The position numbers and the translations under genes were made by a program. Below, in pieces: positions 23,743-36,481 of a stretch of 64,000 nucleotides of DNA (the first letter of the stretch is position 1; each line of letters opens with the position of its first letter). Origin of the DNA: Diadema setosum (Eukaryota; Echinodermata; Echinoidea; Diadematoida; Diadematidae); contig CM067069.1 in the NCBI GenBank assembly GCA_033980235.1, forward strand, positions 18,127,650-18,191,649. The letters run 5' to 3'. Under the pieces are notes generated by a model. It was given only the letters and a program-made list of their open reading frames with translations, was not told the DNA's origin and made no database searches.

Positions 23743-24149
23743 ACCAAACCAAAAATTCTCAGCACTTTCAGTAAGCCTGTAAACACTTCTGTGTGTTTAC
23801 GTGATGCATCATAACAAATTCTAAAGCAGAATGTCAGAATATGCATGGCAACAAAAGCAATAAAGTTCATAAGTTTTTGGGAATTTTTCTCTGAATTTGG
23901 CATACGTGTACATGTAAATCAAAGCTGACCATGCCTCATTATACGCAAAGTCTTCTACAATGACATGTTTTTGGGCAGATCGCATTTTACATTCCTCAAC
24001 ATACTACAACAGAAGATAACTTGTTACATGTGTTTTACCTTTTTCCATTGATGACACAAAACATTTATAGAGTCTGCATATCAAAATCATGAAAAAAATA
24101 CATATTGTAACACCAGATATTCTTGTGTGCATGCAACTTTCGCGAAGAG

Positions 24150-24240
24150 CCATGATTCTGGAAAGGTTCACACCGTAAAATTGGCCATCAGCTCCGGTTC
24201 GCAAAAGTTTCACGCTGCGAATGTTTCTGGTTTTGCAGTA
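24150..24240. mobile_element. Fragment of a TACTGTA / TTCGCAAA element
   Basis: Contains TTCGCAAAAGTTTCACGCTG, CGAATGTTTCTGG and a TTTTGCAGTA terminus like the right ends of the elements at 26570 and 28142. The left end is not recognisable. Confidence 0.4.
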
Positions 24241-25841
24241 TCTTGACTTCGATTATAAACATGTTTTACATTCGCACAACAGCAGGTTTAGACAATTACT
24301 AAAACCAAATCAACATTCGAAGATAAGAAGTATAGAAATCTGATGATCAGAAAGTTCAGAGGGCGTATGCCCTACCTGTTCCTTGCGTGAACCGGCCTCT
24401 TTCGTTACAAGTGGTGTAGGTTCATTCTAAACCCTCTATCAACTCCCTTGCAAAGTCGGGGCTGCTACCCGTTAATTCCTGCAAATAGCAACAGGCAACC
24501 ACTGTCTGAAGCGTCATTAGTTCAGTACTGAATTTTGGCAAGCTGCTTCTGCCAGTAGTAGGAGCGTGAAATTCTCCTCTAAAACTGTCCCTACGAAGCT
24601 CTCAGTCTCGATAAAATCTCGCCAGAAGACTGGAATTGAACTCCTTGGAAAGTTGGGCAAACCAAGCAGACAAAGAATTTCGTTGGCTGCATTTGCTCCC
24701 TAACAAGTTCGTCAAACACGGCACGGACGCTCTGACCTTCCCCCCACGCGTAACCGCGGAGCGATATCAGCGCATTCAAGCTTAAATGAGTAGTGTCATT
24801 GGTGGGCGCTGTTAACGCAGAGCATCTTACTTAATGACCAATTGTTTGGTTTTACATTATTCCCCCCATTAGAACGTCGGGCAACTGCTATTCAACGCAT
24901 TTTAACTGATGAGCGGAATAGACTGTACTAATCGTGACCTAATTTTATTTGATAAAAATGTTAGCAAGTGAATTCATAGGAAGAGACAGGGGAAAAAAAA
25001 AAGAAAAAACAAAACGAACAGGGATTGTGCCATTTCTCCACAGAGTAAGAGAGTTTTCAGAAAAGAACAGTCACTGTCACATCGAAAATGTCCCCTTGGG
25101 TCAGGCTGTAGTCCCACCCCCTTCCTTCCTTGATGATATTCTTTGAATCACAACGAGGCCAGCAACTGCTACAAAAAAATAAATAAATAAATATAACATA
25201 GGGCTTTTCTTCCTGCCTTCTATTATGCTATTCGTCCCCACAGACAAACTTCTCATCAGCTGCAAATGTTTATCTGCTGCCGTCTGTCATACAAATGTGA
25301 AAGTTTTATCCTGATTCAACACACCCTCATAAGTTAGTCTTGTAATCTCTTCAAATTTTTCAGTGAATAAAGCAAGTGTCACTGACACGAAAAACCTCAA
25401 AGGAGGAGGCAAAGAAAACCAAATTGCTGCAGTCTGTGAAGCAGATGGATAGGATGACCCTGGTGATGTCATACCTTAAAGTTAGACTCCTGACCAGGTC
25501 TCTTTTCAAATAAATTCATACAGATCTCTGCAAAGCGTCATAAGCTCAAACTTTTTTTCCCCAAGCAGTGAAGAGCTTATGAGAGATAAACTAATTTGCA
25601 TTACGGATGTGTGTGAGAAGAAACTGCTCAAATGTAACCACTGAGGCCATGATGTTGTCGTGTTGTAGACAAACAACCACAGCATGACTACAAGCTCTGA
25701 CAATGCAACACTGTGCACTATATTTGACATAAAAAGCACACATTCCTTTATCAATATTCATTCTTTATTTATGAGCACTGGTGCATTACAGTAACAAAAC
25801 AACAATCTCTGGTAAAAAATCTTCGGTTTGGGGGGCATTAC

Positions 25842-26015
25842 CTGGAAAATCAGAAGCGCCCTCTTTCCACTGGATCCTGCGACACTGGGTCTGCGTCATG
25901 CGGTCTTGCCTCAGCTTTTCCAGTCGCACCGCGGTGTTGGACCGATGCCGAAAGCTGTAGTCGAAGCTGGACTCAATTTCATAGGATTCCCCGTAGATGT
26001 CCACATCATCATAAC
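25842..26015 (-). CDS. MAPKAP1: SIN1 / MAPKAP1, coding exon 2
   Basis: This 174-base exon is phase 1 on both sides. It encodes residues 64-121, starting GYDDVDIYGESYEIESSFDY and including HRSNTAVRLEKLRQ and IQWKEGAS. Human SIN1 has the matching order GYVYAQSVD, RRRSNTAQRLERLRKER and IQWKER, so orthology is clear. Residues R86-H-R88-S-N-T91 keep the R-x-R-x-x-T pattern of the human Thr86 site, reported as an AKT/S6K phosphorylation site. The acceptor is CTACAG at 26016-26021 and the donor GTAATG at 25836-25841. Joining it directly to exon 1 restores a Gly codon across the junction, so no intervening coding exon is required, though an alternative exon inside the 26-kb intron cannot be excluded by eye. 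Confidence 0.93.
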
Positions 26016-26569
26016 CTGTAGTATCATCAAAGTGGACAAAAAAAAGAAGAAAATAAATCAAGACAAAAATCTACAGAAATTAACTTTTGTTGACATAAAT
26101 GTACAGGGCAAATACAACTGATTAAACATTATTATTTTGGATTGCTCCTTACAATATTTGCACTCACTGATAATACATGAACATGTGGTTTGGTTCTACA
26201 AACAATACTCGGGGCTAAATGGCAGTTATCATGGTACACTGTAGGTGGGCATTACGTGATCAAGTCCACTGTTTGAAATAACGTCAATATTGTGTATGCA
26301 TTTTTAAACATGGATTTGACAAGTGTTTATCAAACCTTTCATGCAACATGTTTAAAAACAAACCATAAATGTTTGTAATGTGTTTGAGCTGTGCAAACAA
26401 TGGTAATTAAAGAGAATGCTCACAGTTTGTAAGCTGTTGCCAATGATGTATACACATTTCATGTGACATATGCATTATGAACTGTCTGGTTACAGAGTAG
26501 CCCAAATGAATTGTTTTATTTAATTATCATTTGTTTTTTGGTGGCAAAAATGCTCCCAGATGATGAATC

Positions 26570-26781
26570 TACTGTTAAGCAAGAAATTTTTGCAGCACGA
26601 AATTTTCGCAAATTGGAGCAGACGTCCTTTTTCGCGACGTGAAACTTTTGTGAATTGCCACTGACAATCAATGCATATTGCAGACAAGAACTTTCACATA
26701 ATGCATTTTAAGTTAGCAAATTTTGACACTCGCGAAATTCGCAAAGTGAAAATCCATGCGAACATTTTCGGTTTTACAGTA
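26570..26781 (+). mobile_element. TACTGTA-end MITE, copy 1 (212 bp)
   Basis: Begins TACTGTTAAGC and ends GGTTTTACAGTA. The body includes ATTTTCGCAAATTGGAGC, AATGCATAT and CTCGCGAAATTCGC. It aligns along its length and in the same orientation with 28142-28352, which is direct evidence of a dispersed repeat. Outer TA fits a Tc1/mariner-type target. Confidence 0.7.
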
Positions 26782-28141
26782 TCTTACTTCTTGAGTTTGT
26801 CTGATATCTAAAATTACAGCAAGCAAAACCATAGCAGTATCTGCAGGGTTTCCCCACTTGTGACAATTTTTTAATTATGTTTCTTAACCAACTGCAGAGA
26901 GTTCAGACACTGAATTGAGTTCTTTGCTGAATGTTGACAGAAAATAACATCCAAACATGCTTTGTTGCAACAGCTTTGTCTCACACACTTCATTACTTGT
27001 CAATCAAACGGGCAGCACCCATGAAAAGCTTTACATGCTGGAGTATGTATCAATATGAATGGAACATACCAAAGTGGAAAGGAATAGTGAGCAGAGGGCT
27101 TGCAGTCGCTCAAAACTAAGAAAACCATATAGAAACACACCCCGAACCCACACGGTCTCCCAAAGTGTTTGGGAGAAGCACGATTCAAGCTTACTTTTAG
27201 ACTTAGCACCAAAAAAAACAAACAAAGAAAATCATTAGATTGGCTGACAACATGTTTCTTAGTTATGCTTCACTAATAAGCTCTTCGCCGATCTGAAAGG
27301 GCAGGCTTGTCAGCCCTGCCACTACATCAAATGCTTTGCTTACAAGTTGGTCTATATTGAGTGGGGGGCCTGTCAAAGTAACAACATTGCAAGCCTCTCA
27401 AGTGTGTGGCACATGAATGTTGGCAGAGCTCTCCCAGCTTTCAACCGGCTGATGTAACCAGTATTTGATGGCACACAGTCTAAACAGACACGGGGTCTGT
27501 CTTCCGGAAAAAGAGGCGGTGGCTCCCTACGCCAAACCTTCATGCGATCAACCACAAATTCTATTTGGGTGTGGCCACACATACGATATCAAAACTTCCT
27601 TTATACATAAAAGCTACCCAAAAAGTAGGCTGATGAGAGACTAATATACTGAGTGAACACAGAGTGAAATCCTCGTCAGTAACGGTGCCCTTTATAGAAC
27701 GGGTAGCGAAAATCCTGCGATTTCATTGGTCGAGAGCTGCATGTTGATTTTAACTTGCCCTGCACTGCAGCACTGAGGACAGCCACTGTACGCATGTTAT
27801 TGCACACTTGTAGAAAGAGTTTGCGCACTATTAAAGCAAGCGTTTGTGCACTCTGTAGCAAACCAAACAAACCACGTGTCCAGCCAGTAAATTCACCGTG
27901 CATCCAGCAATCACTAGATGCATGGTTAAAAGTACTAGATGCATGGTTTTCATCTATGGCAAGCAGAAAGGAAATGCATCCAGTACATTTGCCATCAGGT
28001 AACATGATCAAAAAATGGCTTTCTGGCAAAAAAAGAAAAGAAAAAAGTGCTTCCCATTCTATAAAACAGATGACGCACATGTCTTTTCGTGCATCAGTAG
28101 GAATAGTATGCATGTGGTAACTATGGAATTCAGCCTAGAGC

Positions 28142-28352
28142 TACTGCAAAACACAATATTTTCTCGGCATGAAATTTTTGCAAATTGGAGCCAACGGCCT
28201 TTTTCGCAGCATGAAATTTTCGTGAGTTGCCTCTAACATTCTATGCATATAGTGTAGACGAGAACTTTTGCGTGCATTTTAAGTTCGCAAATCTTGGCTC
28301 TCGCAAAATTTGTGAAATTAAAATGCATGCGAACATTCCTCGTCTTACAGTA
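28142..28352 (+). mobile_element. TACTGTA-end MITE, copy 2 (211 bp)
   Basis: Begins TACTGCAAAAC and ends CGTCTTACAGTA, sharing GCATGAAATTTTCG, CAAATTGGAGC and TTTTAAGTTCGCAAAT with the copy 1.6 kb away. Confidence 0.7.
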
Positions 28353-28671
28353 CTTGGTGCAGCCTCATGGGTCAAGCATTCCATAGTTCCGTACCTTATA
28401 CACACAATTCTGACTGACACACTCAGGCGTGTGCATCATTTGTCTACTAGCTGACACCTACTGGTTGCAAGTACATCTCATGAGAGCAGAGAATCATCAT
28501 ACTACCAGCAAAGAGGGAGCCAAATGATATTACCATGGGATTCTTAGATCGTGGTGTCATGACGGATTTTTCTGCCAGCTGTCAAAGCTCAATCATAGGA
28601 TATGTTTAAGAGCATCATCACAAGAAATCTCCAGACAGAGCCACAGCAAACATCTGAAGAAAGTCTCAAGT

Positions 28672-28890
28672 GTGGGACAGGACGACGTTTTTTTTTTTTT
28701 TTTTCATGAAAATACTGCTAGCGTCCTTCTGCCAGTCATGAGATGACATGTTTAGTTCAATCATCACAAAACGACTGCAGCAGGACTCGAGTTTGGGACA
28801 GGGCGCTGGTTTTTGCACAGCAGATACCGCTAACATCCTTCTGCCACCCACGAGATGACGCGTTTGGTTAATCAGTTCCCTTTTCTTGGC
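28672..28890 (+). repeat. Diverged tandem duplication, about 121-bp period
   Basis: The order GGGACAGG, a T-rich stretch, ATACYGCTARC, RTCCTTCTGCCA, GAGATGACRYGTTT and RTTMAATCA occurs twice, from about 28673 and from about 28794. No coding or RNA signature recognised. Confidence 0.65.
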
Positions 28891-29261
28891 AGCCACACCA
28901 CACCTATGACTTCTTTGCAATACTCTTGATACAACCCTCCAAAAACCAACCTGTAAAACCCGAGGCTGAGATGTAAACCCACCCCTCCCCCCATGAGCCT
29001 GTGTTTACGCTGCTCTTGTAATTTTGGTTTGTTTTGCGGCTGCCGAGTCCCTGCGACATGGGCATTGCTGCCCATCCCATTGTTTGAACTTGGACCTAAT
29101 TGATCTCGCCCAATTCGTCACCGATCTTCTCAATCTCTTTCTCTCTCTTCTCTTTCTCTCTCTTGCCTCTAATCTTCCTTCCACCCTTCATCCTATTCCC
29201 TACCTTTCCCTCTCTGCCTCTATCAGTTTACAATCTTTCCCTTTCACTCTCATTCCATTAA

Positions 29262-29819
29262 AGGACAAGTTCACCTTCATAAACATAAGGATTGAGAGAA
29301 TGCAGCAATATTAGTAGAACACATCACTGAAAGTTTGAGGAAAATTGGACAATCGATGCAAAAGTTATGAATTCTTAAAATTTTTGTCTTGGAACCGCTG
29401 GATGAGGAGACTACTAAGGCTCGTGATGTCATATGAGTACAACAGTATAAAGAAAGTGTAAAGAAAATTCAACATATTTTCACTTTTTTTCGCATAATAA
29501 AAGAGCACCTGACTTGCCTCTTTCTGAAGGCAATGGGAATAATATCACCCATAACATGATGTCAGTAACAAGTCAAGGGAATGTGTACTTTTTTCAAAAG
29601 ATGAAATTTTGTGAAATTCTCTTTATATTTTCCTTATATTGTTGTACGCATGTGACATCATACACTGCGGTAGTCTTCTCATCCAGCAGTGACTGCACAA
29701 AAACTTCAAAAATTCATAAGTTTTGAACGGATAGTCTGATTTTCCTCAAACTTTCAATGATGTGTTCTACTAATATTGCTACATTCTCTCAATCTTTATG
29801 TCAATGAAGGTAATTGCCT
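29262..29819. mobile_element. TTAA-type foldback MITE (about 110-bp arms)
   Basis: TTAA at 29258-29261 precedes AGGACAAGTTCACCTTCATA. The inverted right end reads, reverse complemented, AAGGCAATTACCTTCATTGA, its TTAA decayed to TTAT. The arms continue through GATTGAGAGAATG, AATATTAGTAGAACACATCA and AAAGTTTGAGGAAAAT. The unpaired centre (about 29380-29700) encodes nothing recognisable. Confidence 0.75.
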
Positions 29820-30544
29820 TATTGTAATAAAACCAAATTAAAAACATTACACTCCTTTTGCACAAAGTCACAAAATTTTTGCATGGTCGAAGAATAATAT
29901 CCCCCAACATTGTGTATGAAATCTTTAATATGGTGTACGCTTCACAAGCCTTTGAGAAAAAGAAACAAAAATCAACCCACGTCACTTGAGAATACGATCC
30001 CCTTTTGTACCAGGGATAATGGTGACTTCGTTTTTGTTTTGATTTTTTCTGGGTCCGAATAAATTCACTGGAGATCTATAGAATTGTTTCCCCCTCCATC
30101 ACGAGGAAGTTTCCCATTTTATCATTCTAATGAAAGGTTTGAATTACCTACCTCTACAATATACCAGCTCATGAAAGGAATCTAATTTCAGGGTTGCTAT
30201 TGGGACACATGAAGTTCAAGGATAGGAGCTATCTTGGGTAACAGTGCCCGTAATTACGCTCTAGGAATTTGTATCAAATGGGCATGTTATGAAACACTTA
30301 CGAAACTAACAAGCACTGGCAGATAGAAACATTGCTTTCTACAATGTATATTCATGTTTCTTCCTGATACTCGAGGCACAGCAAGGGATACATGTACACT
30401 AGGTAATCAATTAGATTCGCACCATGCATCAAATCCTATCAAATGTCAACAAAGTAATGTTGTGGGCAGTTATCTAAGAGCTCCTATGGGCCAAATATTT
30501 CTCTCAGGGCAGTTCTGTACATGTATCTCTGCACCACATCAATA

Positions 30545-30748
30545 CAGTCAAACCTACCTATTGTGGTCAACTGTCTATAGTGGCTACTTGTAGTATACAG
30601 CCACGAAATACAATTCCCCCTAACCTCCTCCCCTCCCCCCTCCCCCTTGAGAAAAGTAATGTTAAAGTCACTGTCTGTAGCGGCCACCTGTCTAAAATGG
30701 ACACTTTTTTTGTCTCCCTTGGGTGACTGGTATAGACAGGTTTGACTG
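30545..30748. mobile_element. TA-type MITE with CAGTCAAACC ends
   Basis: Left end CAGTCAAACCTACCTATTGT, right end reverse complemented CAGTCAAACCTGTCTATACC. The next motifs, GTGGTCAACTGTCTATAGTGG and GCGGCCACCTGTCTAAAATGG, are internal repeats. TA precedes the left end. Fits a Tc1/mariner-type non-autonomous element. Confidence 0.65.
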
Positions 30749-30939
30749 TGTAAATGGGCCTTTTTGCAACTGATGATCCTGCCTCTGACCATACTTGGTT
30801 TTACAGTGTGAATAGGGTCTCAGTTTCTACTTGTAATCCTCAGTCTGTCCCTCTGTTTGTCATTCACATTCTGACATTCTCATTTGGTATTCTTTTAGCT
30901 CTACCTCTCTTGTCTAAACTCTTATATCATTGACTTGTG

Positions 30940-31485
30940 TGCATGTCTCTCTCTCTCTTGCTATCATTCACTGTACCTATCTTTCATTTTGTCTCTGTTT
31001 CTCCCCCCCCCCCTCTCTCCCTCTCAATCTCCATATATTTCTCTCTCCCTCTATCTCTCACTTTCTCTCCATTTGTATGTCTCTTCTCCTATCTTAATTT
31101 TCATATATTTCTTTCTCTATCTCTCTCTCCCTATCTCAATCTCCATAGATTTCTCTCCCCCTCTATCTCTCACTTTCTCTCCATCTGTCTCTCCTCCTAT
31201 CTTAATCTCCATATATTTCTCTCTCCCTCTATCTCTCTCTCTCTCTTTCTCTTATCCCAATCCCCATCTACTTCTCTCTTTTCCTATCTCTCATTTTGTT
31301 TCTCACTCTATCTCTCATTTTCTATCTCTCTCCCTCTATTTCTCCCTCTACTTCTCTCTCTCTCTCCATTTATCTGTCTCTATATCTGCGTCTCCGTCTT
31401 CCTATCTCTCCCTCTCTCCCTCTTTATATCTCTCACCTTCCCTTTCTCTCTGATTCTTTCTCTCAGTCTCTTCTGTTCCTGATAC
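30940..31485 (+). repeat. 540-bp CT-rich tract
   Basis: Irregular TCTCTCC repeats with recurring CTCCATATATTTCTCTCTCC and CACTTTCTCTCCATCTGT, period near 60-125 bases in part. The long Ser/Leu/Phe reading frames here come from the repeat and are not genes. Confidence 0.9.
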
Positions 31486-32105
31486 CATCTTTCTCCCTCC
31501 CACCCCATCCTCTTAATTGTACTTTGTCTTTATTTGTATGCTTCTGTTTGGCCAGAGGGGAAGTTTCTTCAAAAGGCAGTAATTTCTGTGCTGAGTCATT
31601 AGTCACACTTCAATTATAAATCAGAATTGAGGGGGGCAAAGGAAGACACCCATTCTCTTCGTCGAACCCTTCCTTCCAGAATCTCCCGACTCCTGTCATT
31701 CTTTGTTTCTTGCTCATTGGAGCATTTTCTTGCTACAAATTGCATAAATAAATAAATGACTCAGGTTTATTGGTCTTTATTCAGACTGACACTCCAGATC
31801 TTAACCTTTGGCATTATAGGCCCTATTTTTTTTTTTCTTATTTAAAATGCATACAGATACAACACAGCAGGGTGATAATCCTATTTCACATACATGCAAT
31901 TATGTATTATGACAAAGCATAAACATATAACCTATCAACACGCACCAATGCAAGGAAACATACACTCTTGCTAAGTAATTTCAATACATAACTGCTATTG
32001 GCGTACTTTTCATTTTAAATACTTCTCCACCAGCTGGGGACAACTAAGAATGGATGTCATGGGTATGTTCGTCTACTTTGATGTCTTTCCATCCTCTGGC
32101 ACTAT

Positions 32106-32657
32106 AGGGCTTTTTACACTTCTAAAATTTTGCTTAGCCCCGGACCAACGGTGGGGCTAAGGGGGGGGGGGGGGGGGGCCTTAGCCCCACCGTTGGTACG
32201 GGACTATCCTTAGCCCACTTTCTGTTTACACTCGTTTTTGCCAAAGTGGGCTAGCCCCACCGATAGTACGGTACTATCTGGCCCTGCAAAATAGCAGAGG
32301 TTAGCACCGCAATTGCGGTGCCAAGCAAGTTAAACAGAACGAAAAAATAATCCTGGGCTAAGCGACGGAGACAAAGTCCGACCCTCAATGACCAATCAGA
32401 AACGAGGTAATCAAGTGCTGCCGGTGCGTGCGTGTACGTGTACAGTACACAGCGTAATTATGAATATTCATGTGGTTTGGAAAGTCCGATGCTAAGAAAT
32501 ACGAGTGTAAAAAGGTCAGTTTTCTCCTTAGCCCCGGACAAGAGATAGTACGGGACTAATTGGCGAGTGTAAAAAGCTGAAAAAATTGGTACGGGACTAA
32601 CGATAGTCCTGGGTCAGAGAAAGTCCGGGGTTAAGAAACACAAGTGTAAAAAGCCCT
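32106..32657. mobile_element. DNA transposon remnant with 16-bp perfect TIRs and a G-loop hairpin
   Basis: AGGGCTTTTTACACTT at 32106-32121 is exactly mirrored at 32642-32657. Flanking trinucleotides ATA and TTA would fit a decayed Harbinger target, but this is weak. The interior repeats GTACGGGACTA and TTAGCCCCRCC motifs on both strands. 19-base arms at 32144-32162 and 32179-32197 are perfect complements around a run of G. Confidence 0.7.
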
Positions 32658-35123
32658 TAGGTTTGAGCAGTAGCTATAAAGGACTGTCAACAGACCATCA
32701 GCAAACTGGTTCCAGAAAAAAAAAAAAATCATGACTATTTTCAAATGACATACTTTTTAATGCTCATAAGAGTATACATTACTCATAAGCTCATACACAA
32801 CTTCCCTGTTGATTTTGTACACAAATACCACACAATTTAACAATTGAAAACTCTGTCCACATAAGACACATTGCTACTTAAATGGCACAAAGCTACATTT
32901 ATGTGAAGGATACATAACATCTGTTGATTTCATGTAATAAAAAAAAAAGGAATTCAGTGAGCATTTGTATACATTTCAACTGTAGATACGTGAGACAATG
33001 GCAGCGTCACATTTGTCAATTTGAATCAGCGGAAACATCTGATATTACTGTTTGGGAAAACATGGGAAACTTTGCCAAATTGTTCCAGAAACAGTCACTG
33101 TGTGTCTACTACATATCTGCAACATGTTCCTCACATTTTTACTGTCAAGTCTGGCAGAGTGCCTATGTCCTTGAACAAGATGTTTTTACCCACGACACCC
33201 CTGTTGAGCCAGGTGTTATAAATGGGTACCTGGTGATGCTGGGGTAAAGATAACGGCAGATCCCTCTGGAAGAAAGGTGCTAGCAATGGAGAAGTTTCCC
33301 TCGAGTAATTGACCAAATAAGACCATATTCTATTTGCCAATCAGCACACACTAGGAGACTGGAGGAGGGGAACAATCTTGTCATGAAGAGGGGCTCAAGT
33401 AATCTGACTTAATCCTGCTAATCCCTGCTGCATTACCAGGAATCCTTGTGGTGGCATGATGCATGATTTTTAACCCCTGGGGGCTTGTCTGACTTCCATT
33501 CTGCCCAGCTCAACAGAAGGCCACTAAAACAGCTTTGACAAGTTAAGGCGAAGAGGACATAGGCATGGTATGGGTTAAACTCGCAACTCAATATCCCACA
33601 AAAAATATTGCTGACCTATGATTTTTCTCTATTGAGATAATCATTTTACAGTAGAGGAGCATTTCTGCAATTGACAGGGGCGATTGAATCAAGTTTTCCA
33701 TTCTTTCTCTGTCATAAGTTCACATCTACCTTTGATGACAGCAAGCAACACACAGCATCAAGTAAATGGCATCAGGGTTTCACGCTAGCTATTTGAGATC
33801 GTAAACTTTGTACGGTACTTTAACACTTACTGTGCTTTGTTTGCAAACTGGTATTGCAAACTGGAGTGCCTTTCTGCACTAAATTGGCTCAGATGTCTGG
33901 GATATTGATTGTCAATGAACAATAAATGCCCTATTCCCCATTGTGTCACCACGGCGTGCCTGTTGGACTGAGGCCACATTGCTACACCCGAGTGGGCTTG
34001 CTACATGTAACTCTACAACTACTCCACATGTCAGGTTTGAATGGTAATACTCTATGCTGATGAAAAAGCTTGGCCAAGTTAAATTTCATGTTGTAAGTCC
34101 CTGGGAGCATAAAGAGTTAATGAGCAAGTCCACTTTATTCTGCATTATTGGCATATATGAAAGTGCATAAGATACACACTAATTATGTTTACAATGAACC
34201 TTTTACACATGATGTGGAGATACACTTTCAGCATGTAAACAAGAGACTATGTTTTTGCCTTTGTTATTGTTGTAGTATGGTCCCTGTAAAGTATGGTAGT
34301 GTGTAAGAGTATACATGGCACTTAGACAAACAAATAATAGTGAATAGATAATGTCAGCACAAACTCTATGAGCTAGACCAAACATCTTGGTGCATTCCTC
34401 TTTTTTTTCCCCTTTAAAACTCCTATTTTTTCCCTTCTCATCACTCACACCCACACATACACACACACACAAACACACATACATATTTACATATATCAAG
34501 AATTAAGAATTTATAATTCAAAAGAAAATGAACTCTTGGTCAGTTGTTTGAATTAAAAACATACCAAAGGCTATAAAGAAGTCTAAAACTATTCATAAGT
34601 GTTTCTCTTTCCCCATAGTATCCTTTCTAAAGAAAATTCTGCATGACTAAATCATCAATACAAATTCAGCTGCACACAGGAAGATTAACCTTCACCTTTA
34701 GAGTCATTCTGATACGGCAGTATCAATGTAGCGGGTGATGAGATGGCAATGCAAACTCTGGCACTTCAAAACCCATTACCAACGTTGCGCCGCAAGAATC
34801 CGCCGGTGAAAGGTGACACATGCCTTGATGCAGTAAATGTTTATTGTACCCTCTGTCCACTTAGCCATGCAATTATTCCAAACAGCGCAATCCCCACCCA
34901 CCTCACAAGACGTTTTGATTTACAGCCTCCATTACCCCGTGCCAATGTGCCACCGTCACACACAGTCATTGCTACTCTTAAGGACGAGAACGTGTCCTGC
35001 ATTTTTCTCCCCCCTTGCGCGACTGGTAGGGGGGGGGGGAGGAGGAGGAGGCGGGAGATAGGGAGAAGGGCAGAAGAGGCATTGTGTACCGGTATCAAGA
35101 AAACAAGTGGCTATTCACCGACC

Positions 35124-35850
35124 CCCCATTTCATCAACGACCAAGAACTAGCGGAAGAGTAAACTCTATGACAACACAAGATGGAGGGGAAATTGGCTTG
35201 ATAATGAGAGAGAATCGGCAAAATAATTTGTTGTTTTTTCCAATCGGATTTGATTTGAACCCTCTTACACCAGCAGACACCAGAGACTAATATCCATTTC
35301 TCACTGTCATCCCTTGGAGAGGCTGGAGTCAGTGGTATTATAGAGACTACTGGATGTATTTTGGTCTTCTATCTTTTTTTTTCCATTTGTGTGTAGAGCA
35401 AGTGACTGTTTGCAAGTATTGCAGCAGTCCTGTGAGCTTGTTTTTGTTGATGCTTAAGGAATAAAGAGACATAAAGGGAGAGAGAGACAGAGACAGCGAA
35501 GAAAGAGAGGAAGAGAGAGAGAGAGAGAGGAGAGATGGAGAGGAAAAGCAATTGTGAGTAGATATCAAGGACAACAGTGAATATATGGGACCCCCATTTT
35601 ACAACTACCAAACTCAGGGCAAAGAGTCCCACCAACACAGGGGAGAAGGAAACTGGCTTGGTAATAAGGGGTAATCAGCAAGACAATTTGTGTCTTTTTT
35701 TCCCAAATCAGATGTGATCTGAACTCTCTATACCTTACACAGATACAATATAACACTCGCCGTTTGTCATTGTCATGCACTAAAACAGGCTGTCATTGCT
35801 GGTATATTGCGGTTACTGGATACGTGTTGGTCTTTTCATTGTGCACATGT
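35124..35850 (+). repeat. Diverged direct duplication (35.12 and 35.59 kb)
   Basis: CCCCCATTT, then AAACTGGCTTGGTAAT-like, AATCRGCAARAYAATTTGT, TTTTTTCCMAATCRGAT and GGATRYRTKTTGGTCTT follow in the same order and spacing from about 35124 and 35591. A GA-rich microsatellite (35476-35543) separates the copies. Confidence 0.6.
35476..35543 (+). repeat. (GA)n-rich microsatellite
   Basis: Interrupted GAGAGA tract with AGACAGAGACAG. Confidence 0.9.
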
Positions 35851-35865
35851 GGCTCCATTTTGAAG

Positions 35866-35893
35866 TTCATTCATTCATTCATTCATTCATTCA
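35866..35893 (+). repeat. (ATTC)n microsatellite
   Basis: Six to seven tetranucleotide units. Confidence 0.9.
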
Positions 35894-36481
35894 TGTATTC
35901 TTACATGTATATGCCAGGTTGACACCACGTGGGCTCTTAACTAGTCCACCTGGGAGAATCATAGGGGATTGCATTAATACATGTATTTCCTTGTTTTCTG
36001 GTGAGATAGCGAGAGAGAAAGAGAGTATGTGTGTGTGTGTGTAAGTATACAAACTTGTAGGACACATCACTTCAACAGAATTGCACCCTTGTTCTTACTG
36101 AGAAGTGAAGCGGGATCTATAACCCTTACTGTGCTTTCTTTCCCGATTGGCACACATGTTGAGTGCTTTCTTCCCTTATAGGCGCAAATGTCTGGTATTG
36201 AACTAATTGTCAGATGCAAAGGGGTACTGTAAAGTGCCAGTCATAAACAAACAAACAAATGTGGTATAAATATAATACAAGTAGTCCCCTAGGTTGGAAA
36301 TCTCCAGCTCTTCCTTTGAGAAGGGATGACACTTACTTCTCATTCCGTCACTTTGAGGTTCTCAACCACAAAATTCAAACACTAATAAAAAATTGTCTGA
36401 CACGTCCCAATTCGCAAAGTACAATGTATGTGGCATATGTACTGTAATTGCAACATATACATATTTGCATACTTCATCTTT

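Larger units (their letters stand above)
19605..25841 (-). other. SIN1 intron 2 (6.2 kb)
   Basis: The half nearest exon 3 is the purine-rich tandem array (19613-21185). Other contents are the complete short palindromic element (23650-23742) and a TACTGTA-family fragment ending near 24240. GC-richer blocks with several CpGs occur at 21.95-22.85 kb and 24.36-24.83 kb. Reading frames in them match no protein I recognise. The rest is AT-rich sequence without visible structure. Confidence 0.65.

Noticed and set aside
24591..24779. 62-codon minus-strand frame with GYAWGEGQSVRAVFDELVREQM as a possible alternative SIN1 exon
   Set aside because: It has no similarity to SIN1 or another family I can name and lacks convincing splice sites in a compatible phase.
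30935..31482. Overlapping 172- and 181-codon Ser/Leu/Phe-rich frames
   Set aside because: Pure product of a CT-rich low-complexity tract; two frames are open at once.
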